The position numbers and the translations under genes are program-made. DNA of 64,000 nucleotides. Origin: Streptomyces sp. NL15-2K (GTDB taxonomy: Bacteria; Actinomycetota; Actinomycetes; Streptomycetales; Streptomycetaceae). Each line of letters starts with the position of its first letter. The first letter of the stretch is position 1. Positions 50,547-58,047 of this stretch are shown here, in pieces. A model generated the notes under the pieces. That model saw nothing but the letters and a program-made list of their open reading frames with translations. It ran no database searches and was not told where the DNA came from. The stretch lies in contig NZ_CP130630.1 of the NCBI RefSeq assembly GCF_030551255.1, forward strand, positions 9,857,001-9,921,000, given 5' to 3'.

Positions 50547-51308
50547 TCAGATCCCGGTGCTGCCAGGCTGTTCGGTGCCCCGCCGCGCTTCGGCGAGCAG
50601 GACGCCCAACTGGCGCAGGACGTCCACCTGGGCGTCGTTGTAGATGTCCTGGACGGCCTGGCCGACGGTCTTCTTCGCGAACTTCTCGCCGCGCGGGGCG
50701 TCGGCGGGCAGGGTGCTCAGACCCGGGTGCTGCCGGTACAGCGAGTGCACGAAGGCGACCAGCCCTTCGGCGACGTCGGCGCGGGTCTGCTCGTCGGCGT
50801 CGGCGGGCAGCCGCTCGAACCTCTCACCGGCGCCATCCATTACGGGGTTCCTCATCAGGTCCGCATAGGCCGCCGTGCCCTTCGGGCCGAGCACCCTGCT
50901 CATCACGGTGACGAACGAGCGATCCGCGTCGGACATCGGGGTGTCGACCGCGGCCGCGGCGAACTCCGGAGGCAGGTCGGTCGGAACCGACGTCTTCAGG
51001 ATGAACCCGAGTTCCATCCTGGCCCGCTGCAACCGTTCGATGGTGGCCGCCAGTTCGGCGTCGAGCGTGCGCAACGCCTCCTCCGGATGATCACCGGACC
51101 CGCCCATCTCGGCGATCTGGGACAGGGGGAACCCCAGGTCGACAAGGCGCTTGATGCGCAGCAGCCGCACGAGGTGGGCCACGCCGTACTGCTTGTAGCC
51201 ATTGGCCCGGCGTTCCGGCTCGTCGAGCAGACCGACCTCGTGGTAGTGCCGTACCGCCCGCAGGCTGGTGCCCGCGAGCTCGGCGATCTCACGCGTGCTC
51301 CATGCCAT
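50547..51308 (-). CDS. MerR-family regulator
   Basis: The 253-aa protein has the MerR DNA-binding domain at its N-terminus (STREIAELAGTSLRAVRHYHEVGLL, GYKQYGVAHLVRLLRIKRLVDLGFPLSQI) and a long C-terminal effector domain without Cys clusters, so a drug or redox-type small ligand is more likely than a metal. It is divergent from a membrane-protein gene. A 15-bp palindrome GTGCCGYGACGGCAY occurs next to its own promoter, next to the divergent promoter and before the S15 peptidase gene. This predicts a small local regulon. Confidence 0.87.
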   Translation of the reverse strand: MAWSTREIAELAGTSLRAVRHYHEVGLLDEPERRANGYKQYGVAHLVRLLRIKRLVDLGFPLSQIAEMGGSGDHPEEALRTLDAELAATIERLQRARMELGFILKTSVPTDLPPEFAAAAVDTPMSDADRSFVTVMSRVLGPKGTAAYADLMRNPVMDGAGERFERLPADADEQTRADVAEGLVAFVHSLYRQHPGLSTLPADAPRGEKFAKKTVGQAVQDIYNDAQVDVLRQLGVLLAEARRGTEQPGSTGI

Positions 51309-51373
51309 GGCTTCGCACTCCGTTCGGCTCTTCGCGCGTCAGCGCACGGCCTCGACTCACTCCATTCGAAACC

Positions 51374-51388
51374 ATGCCGTCGCGGCAC
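51374..51388 (-). promoter_or_regulatory. MerR operator, copy 1 (own promoter)
   Basis: ATGCCGTCGCGGCAC on the plus strand. On the minus strand TTGACC directly precedes GTGCCGCGACGGCAT, the usual place for a MerR site between -35 and -10. Confidence 0.65.
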
Positions 51389-51426
51389 GGTCAAGCGCCA
51401 CCCCACCCCTCCGGAAGGGCTTGACT

Positions 51427-51441
51427 GTGCCGTGACGGCAC
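51427..51441 (+). promoter_or_regulatory. MerR operator, copy 2
   Basis: GTGCCGTGACGGCAC is a perfect 7-1-7 palindrome directly preceded by TTGACT (51421-51426), a -35 hexamer. It controls the membrane-protein gene starting at 51502. Confidence 0.7.
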
Positions 51442-51501
51442 GGTTTTTCGTGGTTCCCATCGCATCGACGGCACGGGTTCAGCGAAGACCGAGGAGACGC
51501 C

Positions 51502-52188
51502 ATGACCGAGCACCACCGCACCGACACGGCCGGGCACCACCCCGCCGACAGGACACCGGCCGAGCCCGCCGCGCAGAGCGAAGCGCATCAGAAGCTGCTC
51601 GACCAACTCGGCGGTACGAAGGGGATGGTGTACTCGGCGATCCCGATCGCGGCGTTCGTCGCGGCGAATGCCGCTCTCGGGCTGCCGCTCGCGATCGGCA
51701 TCGCACTCGCGGTGGCCCTGCTGATCACCGTGTGGCGGATGGCGCAGGGGGAGCCGTTCACCGCGGCGGCCGGCGGTGTCTTCGGCGTCGCGGCCGCCGG
51801 CGGCGTCGCGGCGTGGACCGGCTCGGCGGGTGGCTTCTTCCTGATCGGCATCTGGGCGAGCTTCGCGGGCGCGATGCTCCTGATCGTCACGTTGCTGGCC
51901 CGCAGGCCGGTGACCGGCCTGCTGTGGAACGCGCTGCACGGCAACAGGCACGCGTGGCGGGGCGACCGCCCCAGCCTGCTGGCGCACGACGTCGCCACCG
52001 CCACCCTGACCGTCCTGTTCGCAGCACGGTTCGGCGTGCAGCAGTGGCTCTACGAAAGCGATGCCACGGGCTGGCTGGCTCTCGCCAAGGTCGCTATGGG
52101 CATGCCCCTGCTCGCATTGGCTCTGCTGGTCGTCTTCTGGGCGTTCCGCCGGACGACCAAGCGGCTCGTAGAGCCGGCGACCCAGTGA
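51502..52188 (+). CDS. DUF3159-like membrane protein
   Basis: The 228-aa protein has a hydrophilic, His-rich N-terminus (about 35 residues) and then five or six membrane helices. The features KLLDQLGGTKGMVYSAIPI at the start and GLLWNALHGNRHAWR in the middle fit DUF3159 proteins of actinobacteria. Function is unknown. It is likely under control of the divergent MerR regulator because of the palindrome in its promoter. It is followed after 52188 by a short imperfect direct repeat of GAGCCGGCGACCCAGT and a third copy of the operator. Confidence 0.75.
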   Translation: MTEHHRTDTAGHHPADRTPAEPAAQSEAHQKLLDQLGGTKGMVYSAIPIAAFVAANAALGLPLAIGIALAVALLITVWRMAQGEPFTAAAGGVFGVAAAGGVAAWTGSAGGFFLIGIWASFAGAMLLIVTLLARRPVTGLLWNALHGNRHAWRGDRPSLLAHDVATATLTVLFAARFGVQQWLYESDATGWLALAKVAMGMPLLALALLVVFWAFRRTTKRLVEPATQ

Positions 52189-52244
52189 GCCGGCGACCCA
52201 GTGAGCCGGCGAGCCGGTGGGCCGGGCGATGGCCCGGCATGACC

Positions 52245-52259
52245 GTGCCGCGACGGCAC
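52245..52259 (+). promoter_or_regulatory. MerR operator, copy 3
   Basis: GTGCCGCGACGGCAC repeats the palindrome, preceded by ATGACC (52239-52244). It lies 92 nt upstream of the S15-type peptidase gene. Confidence 0.65.
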
Positions 52260-52351
52260 GGTGCCACCTCGCACCAGCAGAGCCCGTGCCAGCAGAACCC
52301 CTCGTTCCCGCCGAACTCAAGGTCGGCCACACGTCGTTTCCGGAGGAGACC

Positions 52352-54061
52352 ATGAAGAAGATTCCCGTGCCCGCCGCGGCCACTGCGGCAGTCGCCGCGC
52401 TGGCGTTGGCCGGTGGGTCCGTCGGCGCTGCCGGCGCGGCACAGTCCGCTGCCCCCACGGTAGCCACCGCCGAGGACCCGGTGACGCACAAGGACAACGA
52501 CCGTGTCCCCAAGGGCGCGGCGTGGACACAGCACTACTTCCCGTCCTCGGACGGCTCCGGCACCGAGCTGCACGCCGATGTCCTGCTGCCGGAGAAACTG
52601 CCCCAGGGCGAGAAAGTGCCGGTCATCCTCTCTGTCGGCGCCTACTTCGGCCACTCCGGAGAGCTCACGGACGAGAAGTGGCCGAAGACAGGCCCGTCCG
52701 ATCGCTTCGAGGACCTCGTCGAGGGAGGCGACCTGTTCGACCGGGGCTACGCCCTGGTGCAGGTGGACCTGCGTGGCTTCGGCGGGTCCAACGGCTGCCT
52801 CGACTACATGGGCAAGGGCGAGCAGGCCGACGTCAAGGCGGCGATCGACTGGGCGGCGAAGCAGCCGTGGTCCACCGGCAAGGTCGGCATGTACGGCAAG
52901 TCGTACGACGCGACGACCGCCCTGGTCGGCAACAACCTGGACCCGGACGCGCTCAAGGCCGTCGTCGCCCAGGAACCCGTCTGGGACATGTACCGCCTGA
53001 CCCGCTCCAACAGGGTGCCGAAACTGGGCGGGGTCCTCGCCCCCAACTCCTACAACGAGATAGCGCAGTTGCCGCCGCTGCCCGACGACCAGGAGCGCTA
53101 CAAGAGGAACAGCCGGTACGAGCTGAAGCACCCCGAGTGCACCGCGTACGACACGGACAACAACCTCAAGGCCGACTCCGAGGATCCGTACTGGCAGCAG
53201 CGCGATCTGGCGAAGCAGGCCAAGGGCAGCGACACCCCGCTGTTCTTCACCCAGGGCTTCATCGAGTCGAACACCAAGCCGGAGGCGATGCAGGAGTACC
53301 TCGCGGGCCACCAGGGCACCGAGCGCGGTTGGCTCGGCCAGTGGGACCACGTACGCGGCAACGAGCGCACCGAGGACGGGCGTCTGCAGATGGGGCGGGC
53401 GGGCTGGTTCAAAGAGGTGATGTCCTTCTACGACCAGCACCTCAAGGGGATCGCTCCCACGACCGACTACCCGGCCTTCGCCGTCCAGGACAGCACCGGA
53501 GCCTGGCGTTCCCAGGACACCTGGCCCCTCTCGGGCCGGTCCGCCGACGTGGTGCTGCGCGACGGGTCCTACGTGGACCAGGGCGAGCCCGGCGGCTCGG
53601 CGAGCTTCCTCACGTGGTCCGAACCGGTCGAGCGCGACATCCGCATCACCGGGACCCCCCGGATCGAGATGGATACCAAAGGCAGCGGCAACGTCATGGT
53701 CAAGCTGTACGACGTCGCACCGGACGGCTCCGCCGTCATGTTCGACGAGCAGGTGGCGATCGTGGATGCCTCCGGCCACGTGGCCATGGACCTCAAGTCG
53801 ACCGACTGGTGTCTGAAGGCCGGCCACTCCCTGGCCGTCGAGATCGGCACCGTCTATGACGGCGCGTGGATCGACACCCCGACCGGCGACCGCATCAAGG
53901 TGACGGACGCGCGCCTCGGCCTCTCCGTCGACGACCCCTCCGACGACCAGGCCACCGAAGGCAAGCGCTCGCCGTACCTCGATACCTACGTAAAGGCGTA
54001 CACGAAGAAGAAGTTGGCGACGCAGCCCCCGTCGTTCACGGTCCCTTCGGCTCGTGACTGA
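52352..54061 (+). CDS. Secreted X-Pro dipeptidyl-peptidase-like (S15/CocE) hydrolase
   Basis: I start at ATG 52352 (GGAGGAG upstream), giving 569 aa with a signal peptide (residues 1-30, cleavage near AAGAAQSA). The S15 alpha/beta hydrolase domain has the nucleophile elbow MYGKSYDAT and the strand VQVDLRGFGGSNGCLDY. The C-terminal jelly-roll domain (about 370-540, RDIRITGTPRIEMDTKG) is the usual X-Pro peptidase C-domain. It probably cleaves peptides or esters outside the cell. It shares the MerR palindrome with the two upstream genes. Confidence 0.88.
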   Translation: MKKIPVPAAATAAVAALALAGGSVGAAGAAQSAAPTVATAEDPVTHKDNDRVPKGAAWTQHYFPSSDGSGTELHADVLLPEKLPQGEKVPVILSVGAYFGHSGELTDEKWPKTGPSDRFEDLVEGGDLFDRGYALVQVDLRGFGGSNGCLDYMGKGEQADVKAAIDWAAKQPWSTGKVGMYGKSYDATTALVGNNLDPDALKAVVAQEPVWDMYRLTRSNRVPKLGGVLAPNSYNEIAQLPPLPDDQERYKRNSRYELKHPECTAYDTDNNLKADSEDPYWQQRDLAKQAKGSDTPLFFTQGFIESNTKPEAMQEYLAGHQGTERGWLGQWDHVRGNERTEDGRLQMGRAGWFKEVMSFYDQHLKGIAPTTDYPAFAVQDSTGAWRSQDTWPLSGRSADVVLRDGSYVDQGEPGGSASFLTWSEPVERDIRITGTPRIEMDTKGSGNVMVKLYDVAPDGSAVMFDEQVAIVDASGHVAMDLKSTDWCLKAGHSLAVEIGTVYDGAWIDTPTGDRIKVTDARLGLSVDDPSDDQATEGKRSPYLDTYVKAYTKKKLATQPPSFTVPSARD

Positions 54062-54125
54062 TACCCGGACGGCCCGGCGCGCACCAGGGACCGCGTGCTG
54101 CTCGGAAGTCACACGGGGACCCTCG

Positions 54126-54824
54126 TCAGCCTGAGGCATCCCGGCTCTTCGCGTCGGCGCGAAGACAGCCCGAGTTTGCCACCTGACCGAGGAACGTCAG
54201 CCGGGTGTCCGTGGCCATGTGCTTCTCGTAGGCCTCTTTGATTCCGGGCCACTTGGGGTGCCCGAAGTCGTCGAGTACGACGATGCCGCCGGGGGCGGAG
54301 TGGTCGCCGTCGATGATGATGACTCCGTAGGAACGGTCGGAGACCGGGGCGCGCACCTCGGCGTCCTCGGAGAAGCCCTGCTGGATGCGGGCCGCGGCTC
54401 CGGCCGTGCCCGCCAGGGCCAGATTGGTGCGCACCGCGGCCCCGCGCACGGGGGCGCCCGTCAGGTCGTCCCGCTCGGTGGTGCCGGGCTGGAGCTCTAG
54501 GCCGGCGAGCGGGCCGACGATCGTCAGGCTGGGGTCGCGGCCCGCGCGCTCCATCATCCGGATCAGGGCCGCGCCGAACATTCCGTACAGGGTGCCGATC
54601 TCCAGGATCTCGTCGTTCGGCGGGTCGAGCAGCGGTACGGCGGAGAGCTTGCCGCAGATGTTCATGGTGCCGCCCGCGATCCGGCCGACTCCGAGCGCCT
54701 CCAGGGCGATGAGCAACCGGAACGACTGGGCGATATTGCGCTCCGCGCCCGCGCTGTCCCCGGTCATCAGCGCCAACTCGTCGATGGCGCGCTTGAGATG
54801 GACCTCGGCGGGGAGTCGCGACAC
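54126..54824 (-). CDS. SAM-dependent methyltransferase, N-terminally truncated
   Basis: The 232-aa frame from GTG 54824 shows MNICGKLSAVPLLDPPNDEI, EIGTLYGMFGAALIRMM (SAM site), IIIDGDHS and VVLDDFGHPKWPGIKEAY. The frame is open upstream without a stop and reads LELLFNGTGRG before the chosen start, so the original gene was longer and its 5' part was lost where mobile debris now begins (about 54,930). Between GDHS and APGGIVVLDD about 15 residues seem to be missing compared with similar methyltransferases. It may be inactive. Confidence 0.65.
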   Translation of the reverse strand: MSRLPAEVHLKRAIDELALMTGDSAGAERNIAQSFRLLIALEALGVGRIAGGTMNICGKLSAVPLLDPPNDEILEIGTLYGMFGAALIRMMERAGRDPSLTIVGPLAGLELQPGTTERDDLTGAPVRGAAVRTNLALAGTAGAAARIQQGFSEDAEVRAPVSDRSYGVIIIDGDHSAPGGIVVLDDFGHPKWPGIKEAYEKHMATDTRLTFLGQVANSGCLRADAKSRDASG

Positions 54825-54929
54825 ACCGCGCCCTGTTCCGTTGAACAGCAGCTCAAGAGGCCGCTGGCGCTGGCGCAGTGCCGTCAGCTCGCGCTGCAGT
54901 CCGCCGTCGGGGCCCGGTCGGCGATCGGA

Positions 54930-55017
54930 CGCAGCGTGCGCCTGCCTGGCTTACTCAGGTCTGCGAGCCTGCGGATGTGGTGGACCTCCACCTTTTCTGT
55001 CGACCCGCACATCTCGC
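54930..55017 (-). pseudogene. Group II intron maturase HNH fragment
   Basis: On the minus strand this stretch reads CEMCGSTEKVEVHHIRRLAD then LSKPGR, the zinc-binding HNH region found at the C-terminus of group II intron reverse transcriptases (CxxCG...VHH.R.LADL). Only about 30 codons remain, joined to the IS5 relic on one side and to the truncated methyltransferase on the other. Confidence 0.6.
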
Positions 55018-55375
55018 AGGCGACAGCCCCATGTTCATCCACGTACTGGACGGCTTACGGATCCAGCGGCGCGGACCCGGCCGGCCACGCAGCCGTCCCG
55101 ATCGCGTCCGCGGCGACAAGGCGTACTCCAGCTGCGACAACCGCGCCTGTCTGCGGCGACGGGGCATCAAGGCCACCATCGCCCAGCCCGAAGACCAGTT
55201 GGCCAACCGCAGGCGCAAGGGCCAGTGCCGTCGAGCGATGCGTCAACAAGTGGAAGCAGTACCGCGCTGTCGCCACGCGGTACGACAAACGCGACTAGAT
55301 CTTCAACGGCACCCTGACCGTCACGGCCGTCGCCATCTGGCTCCGAGACATCGTCCAAGAGCCATCAGAAACGCC
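55018..55375 (+). mobile_element. IS5-family element relic, copy 2
   Basis: The transposase part DSPMFIHVLDGLRIQRRG, RGDKAYSSCDNRACLRRRGI, TIAQPEDQLANRRRKG, then in another frame VERCVNKWKQYRAVATRYDK, a stop and FNGTLTVTAVAIWLRDIVQ is read on the plus strand. The end GAGCCATCAGAAACGCC at 55359-55375 is the complement of the copy 1 terminus and is followed by CTAG. The 5' half is missing. It is inverted relative to copy 1. Confidence 0.82.
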
Positions 55376-57142
55376 CTAGCCCTGCAGCAACGCCAGGTCC
55401 ACCGACTCCGCGAGCGCGGCCAGCCCCGCGTCCCCCGGATGCAGATGGTCCCCGCTGTCGTAGGCGGGCAGCATCCGCGCCGGATGCGCGGGGTCGCATA
55501 CCACCCCGTCGAAGTCGAGCACGCCGTCGAACACGCCCGCGCTCCGGATCCACGCGTTGACCGCGACCCGCTCCGCGTCGACGGCGGTCGTGCACCGTGT
55601 CTCGCCCTCGCACGGCAGGACGGTCGCCGCCAGCATCCGCAGCCCGCGCGCGTGCCCCCGGTCCGCGAGTTCTCGCAGCCCGGCGATCACCTGCGCCGCC
55701 GTGGCACCCCACCGCACGTCGTTCACGCCCTCGAAGACGACAGCCGTACGCGCGGACGTCTGGGCGAGGACGTCCCGGTCGAACCGGTGCAGCGCGCTCA
55801 CCCCGCCCGTGTCGGTGGACACCCCGTCGCCGGGATACCGGTCGGTGACCACACGGTTCGCGGAGATGCCCTGGTTGAGCACCCCATAGCGCGGGACCAC
55901 ATTCTGGTTCAGCAGCCGTGTGGCCAGCACATTGGGCCACCGCCGGTTCGCGTCCACCGTGGACTGGTCGCCGTCGGTGATCGAGTCCCCGAGCAGCACC
56001 ACCGAGCCCGGCCCGCCGCCCACGTCCACCCCGGTCAGCAGCGGCCAGCTCGTCATCACCGAGGTGTACGCCGCCGGGGAGGCGTCCGCCGCGTGATCGC
56101 CCGGCTCGCTCACGTACGACCGCTGCAGCGCGAGCCGGTGCACGGGCGCGGCGGACACCGACAGGGGCAGGTGGAAGCTCACCAGCAGATTGGTGTCCGC
56201 CGGTACCGCGAAGCCCAGCGGATCACTGAACGCCTGTGTCCCCGCCGGGATCTCGACCCCCGCCGTACCCTGGAAGGTCAGCGGCACCGGCGCTCCCCGC
56301 GCCGCCGCGCCCCGCGCCTGCACCGCCACCGTGACGCTGCCGATCCGTACCGGCGCCGCCGCGAAGGTGTTGTCGAACCGCAGCCGCACCCGCGGCCCGC
56401 CCACCGACGTGTGCACCACGAGCCGTACCGTCCGGTCCGACCAGGGCCCCACAGCCGTATAACCGGACGTGGCCGCCGCCCAGCTCCCCGACCAGCCCGG
56501 CGCGGCGGCCCGCACCGACAGCGCGAAGACATGCAGGTCGGACGCGAGCGGCAGCCGTACGGAGACGACCTCGCGCCCCGGTACGAGCGGCACGGTCACG
56601 ACGTACAGCCGTGCCTGCTCGGTGAGTTGGCCGCCGGGCGTGTTGATGTGCGGCAGCGCGAGCGCCTTGGTGGCGAGCGGGCCGGTGCGCCAGTCGGGGG
56701 CGGTCAGCCGGTACGAGGAGCGGCTGCCGTTCGCGTACGAGACCGTGCCCGTGGCGCCTACCGCGTCACCGCCCGTGCCCGCCACGAGGAAGGCGAGCGC
56801 GTCACCGCGCCCCCGCACGCGGACGTCCTGTCCGGCGGCCCGCACATTGTCCGGCTCGCCCGGTTGCCGCCCCGGCCAGGTGAGCCGGGCTCCCTGCACG
56901 GTGAGGGTGCGGCCCGGTGTCCAGCCGGCGGCCGTGAGGTCCCGCGCCGACAGGGAGGCGCCCGAGCCGTCGAAGTCCGCCTCGCCCGGGAGGGCGTCGT
57001 CGCTGACGGCCCTGTTGTCGAAGAGCCGCTCCAGGGGAGGAGGTTCCGCCCCTCGGCCGGGGGCTGCCGACGCCGAGCCTCCCGGGAGGAGGGCGGCGAA
57101 CAGGGTGAGGGCGACCGCACCACCCCAGAAGCATCGGCGCAC
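55376..57142 (-). CDS. Secreted SGNH/GDSL-family hydrolase
   Basis: The 588-aa protein has a signal peptide (residues 1-27, ending SASA). Residues about 150-390 form beta-rich domains. The C-terminal SGNH domain has block I VVLLGDSITDGDQS, block III FEGVNDVRWG and block V SGDHLHPGDAG, so the Ser-His-Asp set is complete. Such extracellular enzymes are esterases or rhamnogalacturonan-acetylesterase-like. The ATG 57142 start is followed by a typical charged n-region. Its TAG stop lies in the CTAG at 55376-55379 that borders the IS5 relic. Confidence 0.9.
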   Translation of the reverse strand: MRRCFWGGAVALTLFAALLPGGSASAAPGRGAEPPPLERLFDNRAVSDDALPGEADFDGSGASLSARDLTAAGWTPGRTLTVQGARLTWPGRQPGEPDNVRAAGQDVRVRGRGDALAFLVAGTGGDAVGATGTVSYANGSRSSYRLTAPDWRTGPLATKALALPHINTPGGQLTEQARLYVVTVPLVPGREVVSVRLPLASDLHVFALSVRAAAPGWSGSWAAATSGYTAVGPWSDRTVRLVVHTSVGGPRVRLRFDNTFAAAPVRIGSVTVAVQARGAAARGAPVPLTFQGTAGVEIPAGTQAFSDPLGFAVPADTNLLVSFHLPLSVSAAPVHRLALQRSYVSEPGDHAADASPAAYTSVMTSWPLLTGVDVGGGPGSVVLLGDSITDGDQSTVDANRRWPNVLATRLLNQNVVPRYGVLNQGISANRVVTDRYPGDGVSTDTGGVSALHRFDRDVLAQTSARTAVVFEGVNDVRWGATAAQVIAGLRELADRGHARGLRMLAATVLPCEGETRCTTAVDAERVAVNAWIRSAGVFDGVLDFDGVVCDPAHPARMLPAYDSGDHLHPGDAGLAALAESVDLALLQG

Positions 57143-57319
57143 GGCCGACTCCTTCCGTTCACGACGGGACAGAGAGACGGGACGAAAGACGCTTCGTGAA
57201 GCTAAAGAGACATCGGTGAAGCGTCAACGAGCCATGCGTGAACATGGCGTGAAGTCGACCGGAATCGCGGGCCCGCGCGCCTGTGGTGCGCATGGCAGGG
57301 TGGATGACACGCTGGGTGT
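57143..57319. other. Divergent promoter region
   Basis: 177 nt between the secreted hydrolase and the small DUF gene. No operator recognised. Confidence 0.4.
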
Positions 57320-57727
57320 ATGAAGATCCCTTTTCTGGGCGGCCGGCGGGAGAAGCCCGGCACCCCCGACCCCGAGGGCATCGCCGAACTCCTCTCCGAG
57401 TGCGAACTGCTGCGCTCGCAGGCGGCCCAGGAGGGTGTCCGACTCGACGACACGGCGGCCTCGCTGGAGGCCCTGGACCAGCTGGTGCCGCGCTGGCGGG
57501 ACGACGCGGAGGTCCTGCCGTGGCTCGGCAACGACGCCGGGCTCTACCTCGGCACGGTCATCGTGCGGACCGTCCCCGGAGCCACCTGGGACCTGTGGCC
57601 GGACGGCCAGCCCGTCATCCGGCTCGCCTCCGGCCGTGAGTTCGACGTCGTGGCCTCGGGGCACGAGTGGGCCGCCAGCGGGGTGCCCGAGCTCTCACAG
57701 CTGTACGCCGAGGTCGCCGAAGTGTGA
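57320..57727 (+). CDS. DUF6278-like small protein
   Basis: The 135-aa soluble protein opens with MKIPFLGGRREKPGTPDPEG and contains a conserved central part (RWRDDAEVLPWLGNDAGLYL, TWDLWPDGQPVIRLASG). I recognise it as a Streptomyces-specific hypothetical family (DUF6278 type). There are no catalytic motifs, no signal peptide and no membrane helix. ATG 57320 is the natural start. Nothing in the neighbourhood suggests a function. Confidence 0.7.
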   Translation: MKIPFLGGRREKPGTPDPEGIAELLSECELLRSQAAQEGVRLDDTAASLEALDQLVPRWRDDAEVLPWLGNDAGLYLGTVIVRTVPGATWDLWPDGQPVIRLASGREFDVVASGHEWAASGVPELSQLYAEVAEV

Positions 57728-57840
57728 ACCCGTGGTGCGTGTCGCGGCTCAGCCCGGATCTTCGCCCGGACAAGTTACGGCGATCACCAGAGCGGTGACC
57801 GCCGCCCCGCTCGGTGCCCGCAGTCGGAGATCACTGCTAG

Positions 57841-58047
57841 GGCCTGTGTCGAAAGTGGCGCCTGCCGGGCGGCGCCCGGCACGCTCCCCCACTGCCTCAA
57901 GGGCGTGGGAGGTGCCCCCACTCGCCGCACCGGGCGAAAAGCCCAAGTACATCCAGTACGAGGGCTTCCGCCCGGCACGCCGAGAGCACGCACCGGACGC
58001 CGCCCGGCCCGCCCTTCGGGCGGACGACGCCACTTCCGACACAGGCC
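57841..58047. repeat. MITE-like element 1 with CTAG target duplication
   Basis: A 207-bp element begins GGCCTGTGTCGAAAGTGGCG and ends with its complement at 58028-58047 (19 of 20 positions). CTAG flanks both sides (57837-57840 and 58048-58051). It has no coding capacity. The core includes GCACGCTCCCCCACTGCCT and GGCGTGGGAGGTGCCCCCA, which form a hairpin and recur in element 2. It lies directly after the stop of the S15-type hydrolase gene. Confidence 0.85.

Noticed and set aside
52094..54139. A 681-codon minus-strand frame opposite the S15 peptidase
   Set aside because: Antisense shadow; the plus-strand protein has a signal peptide and catalytic motifs.
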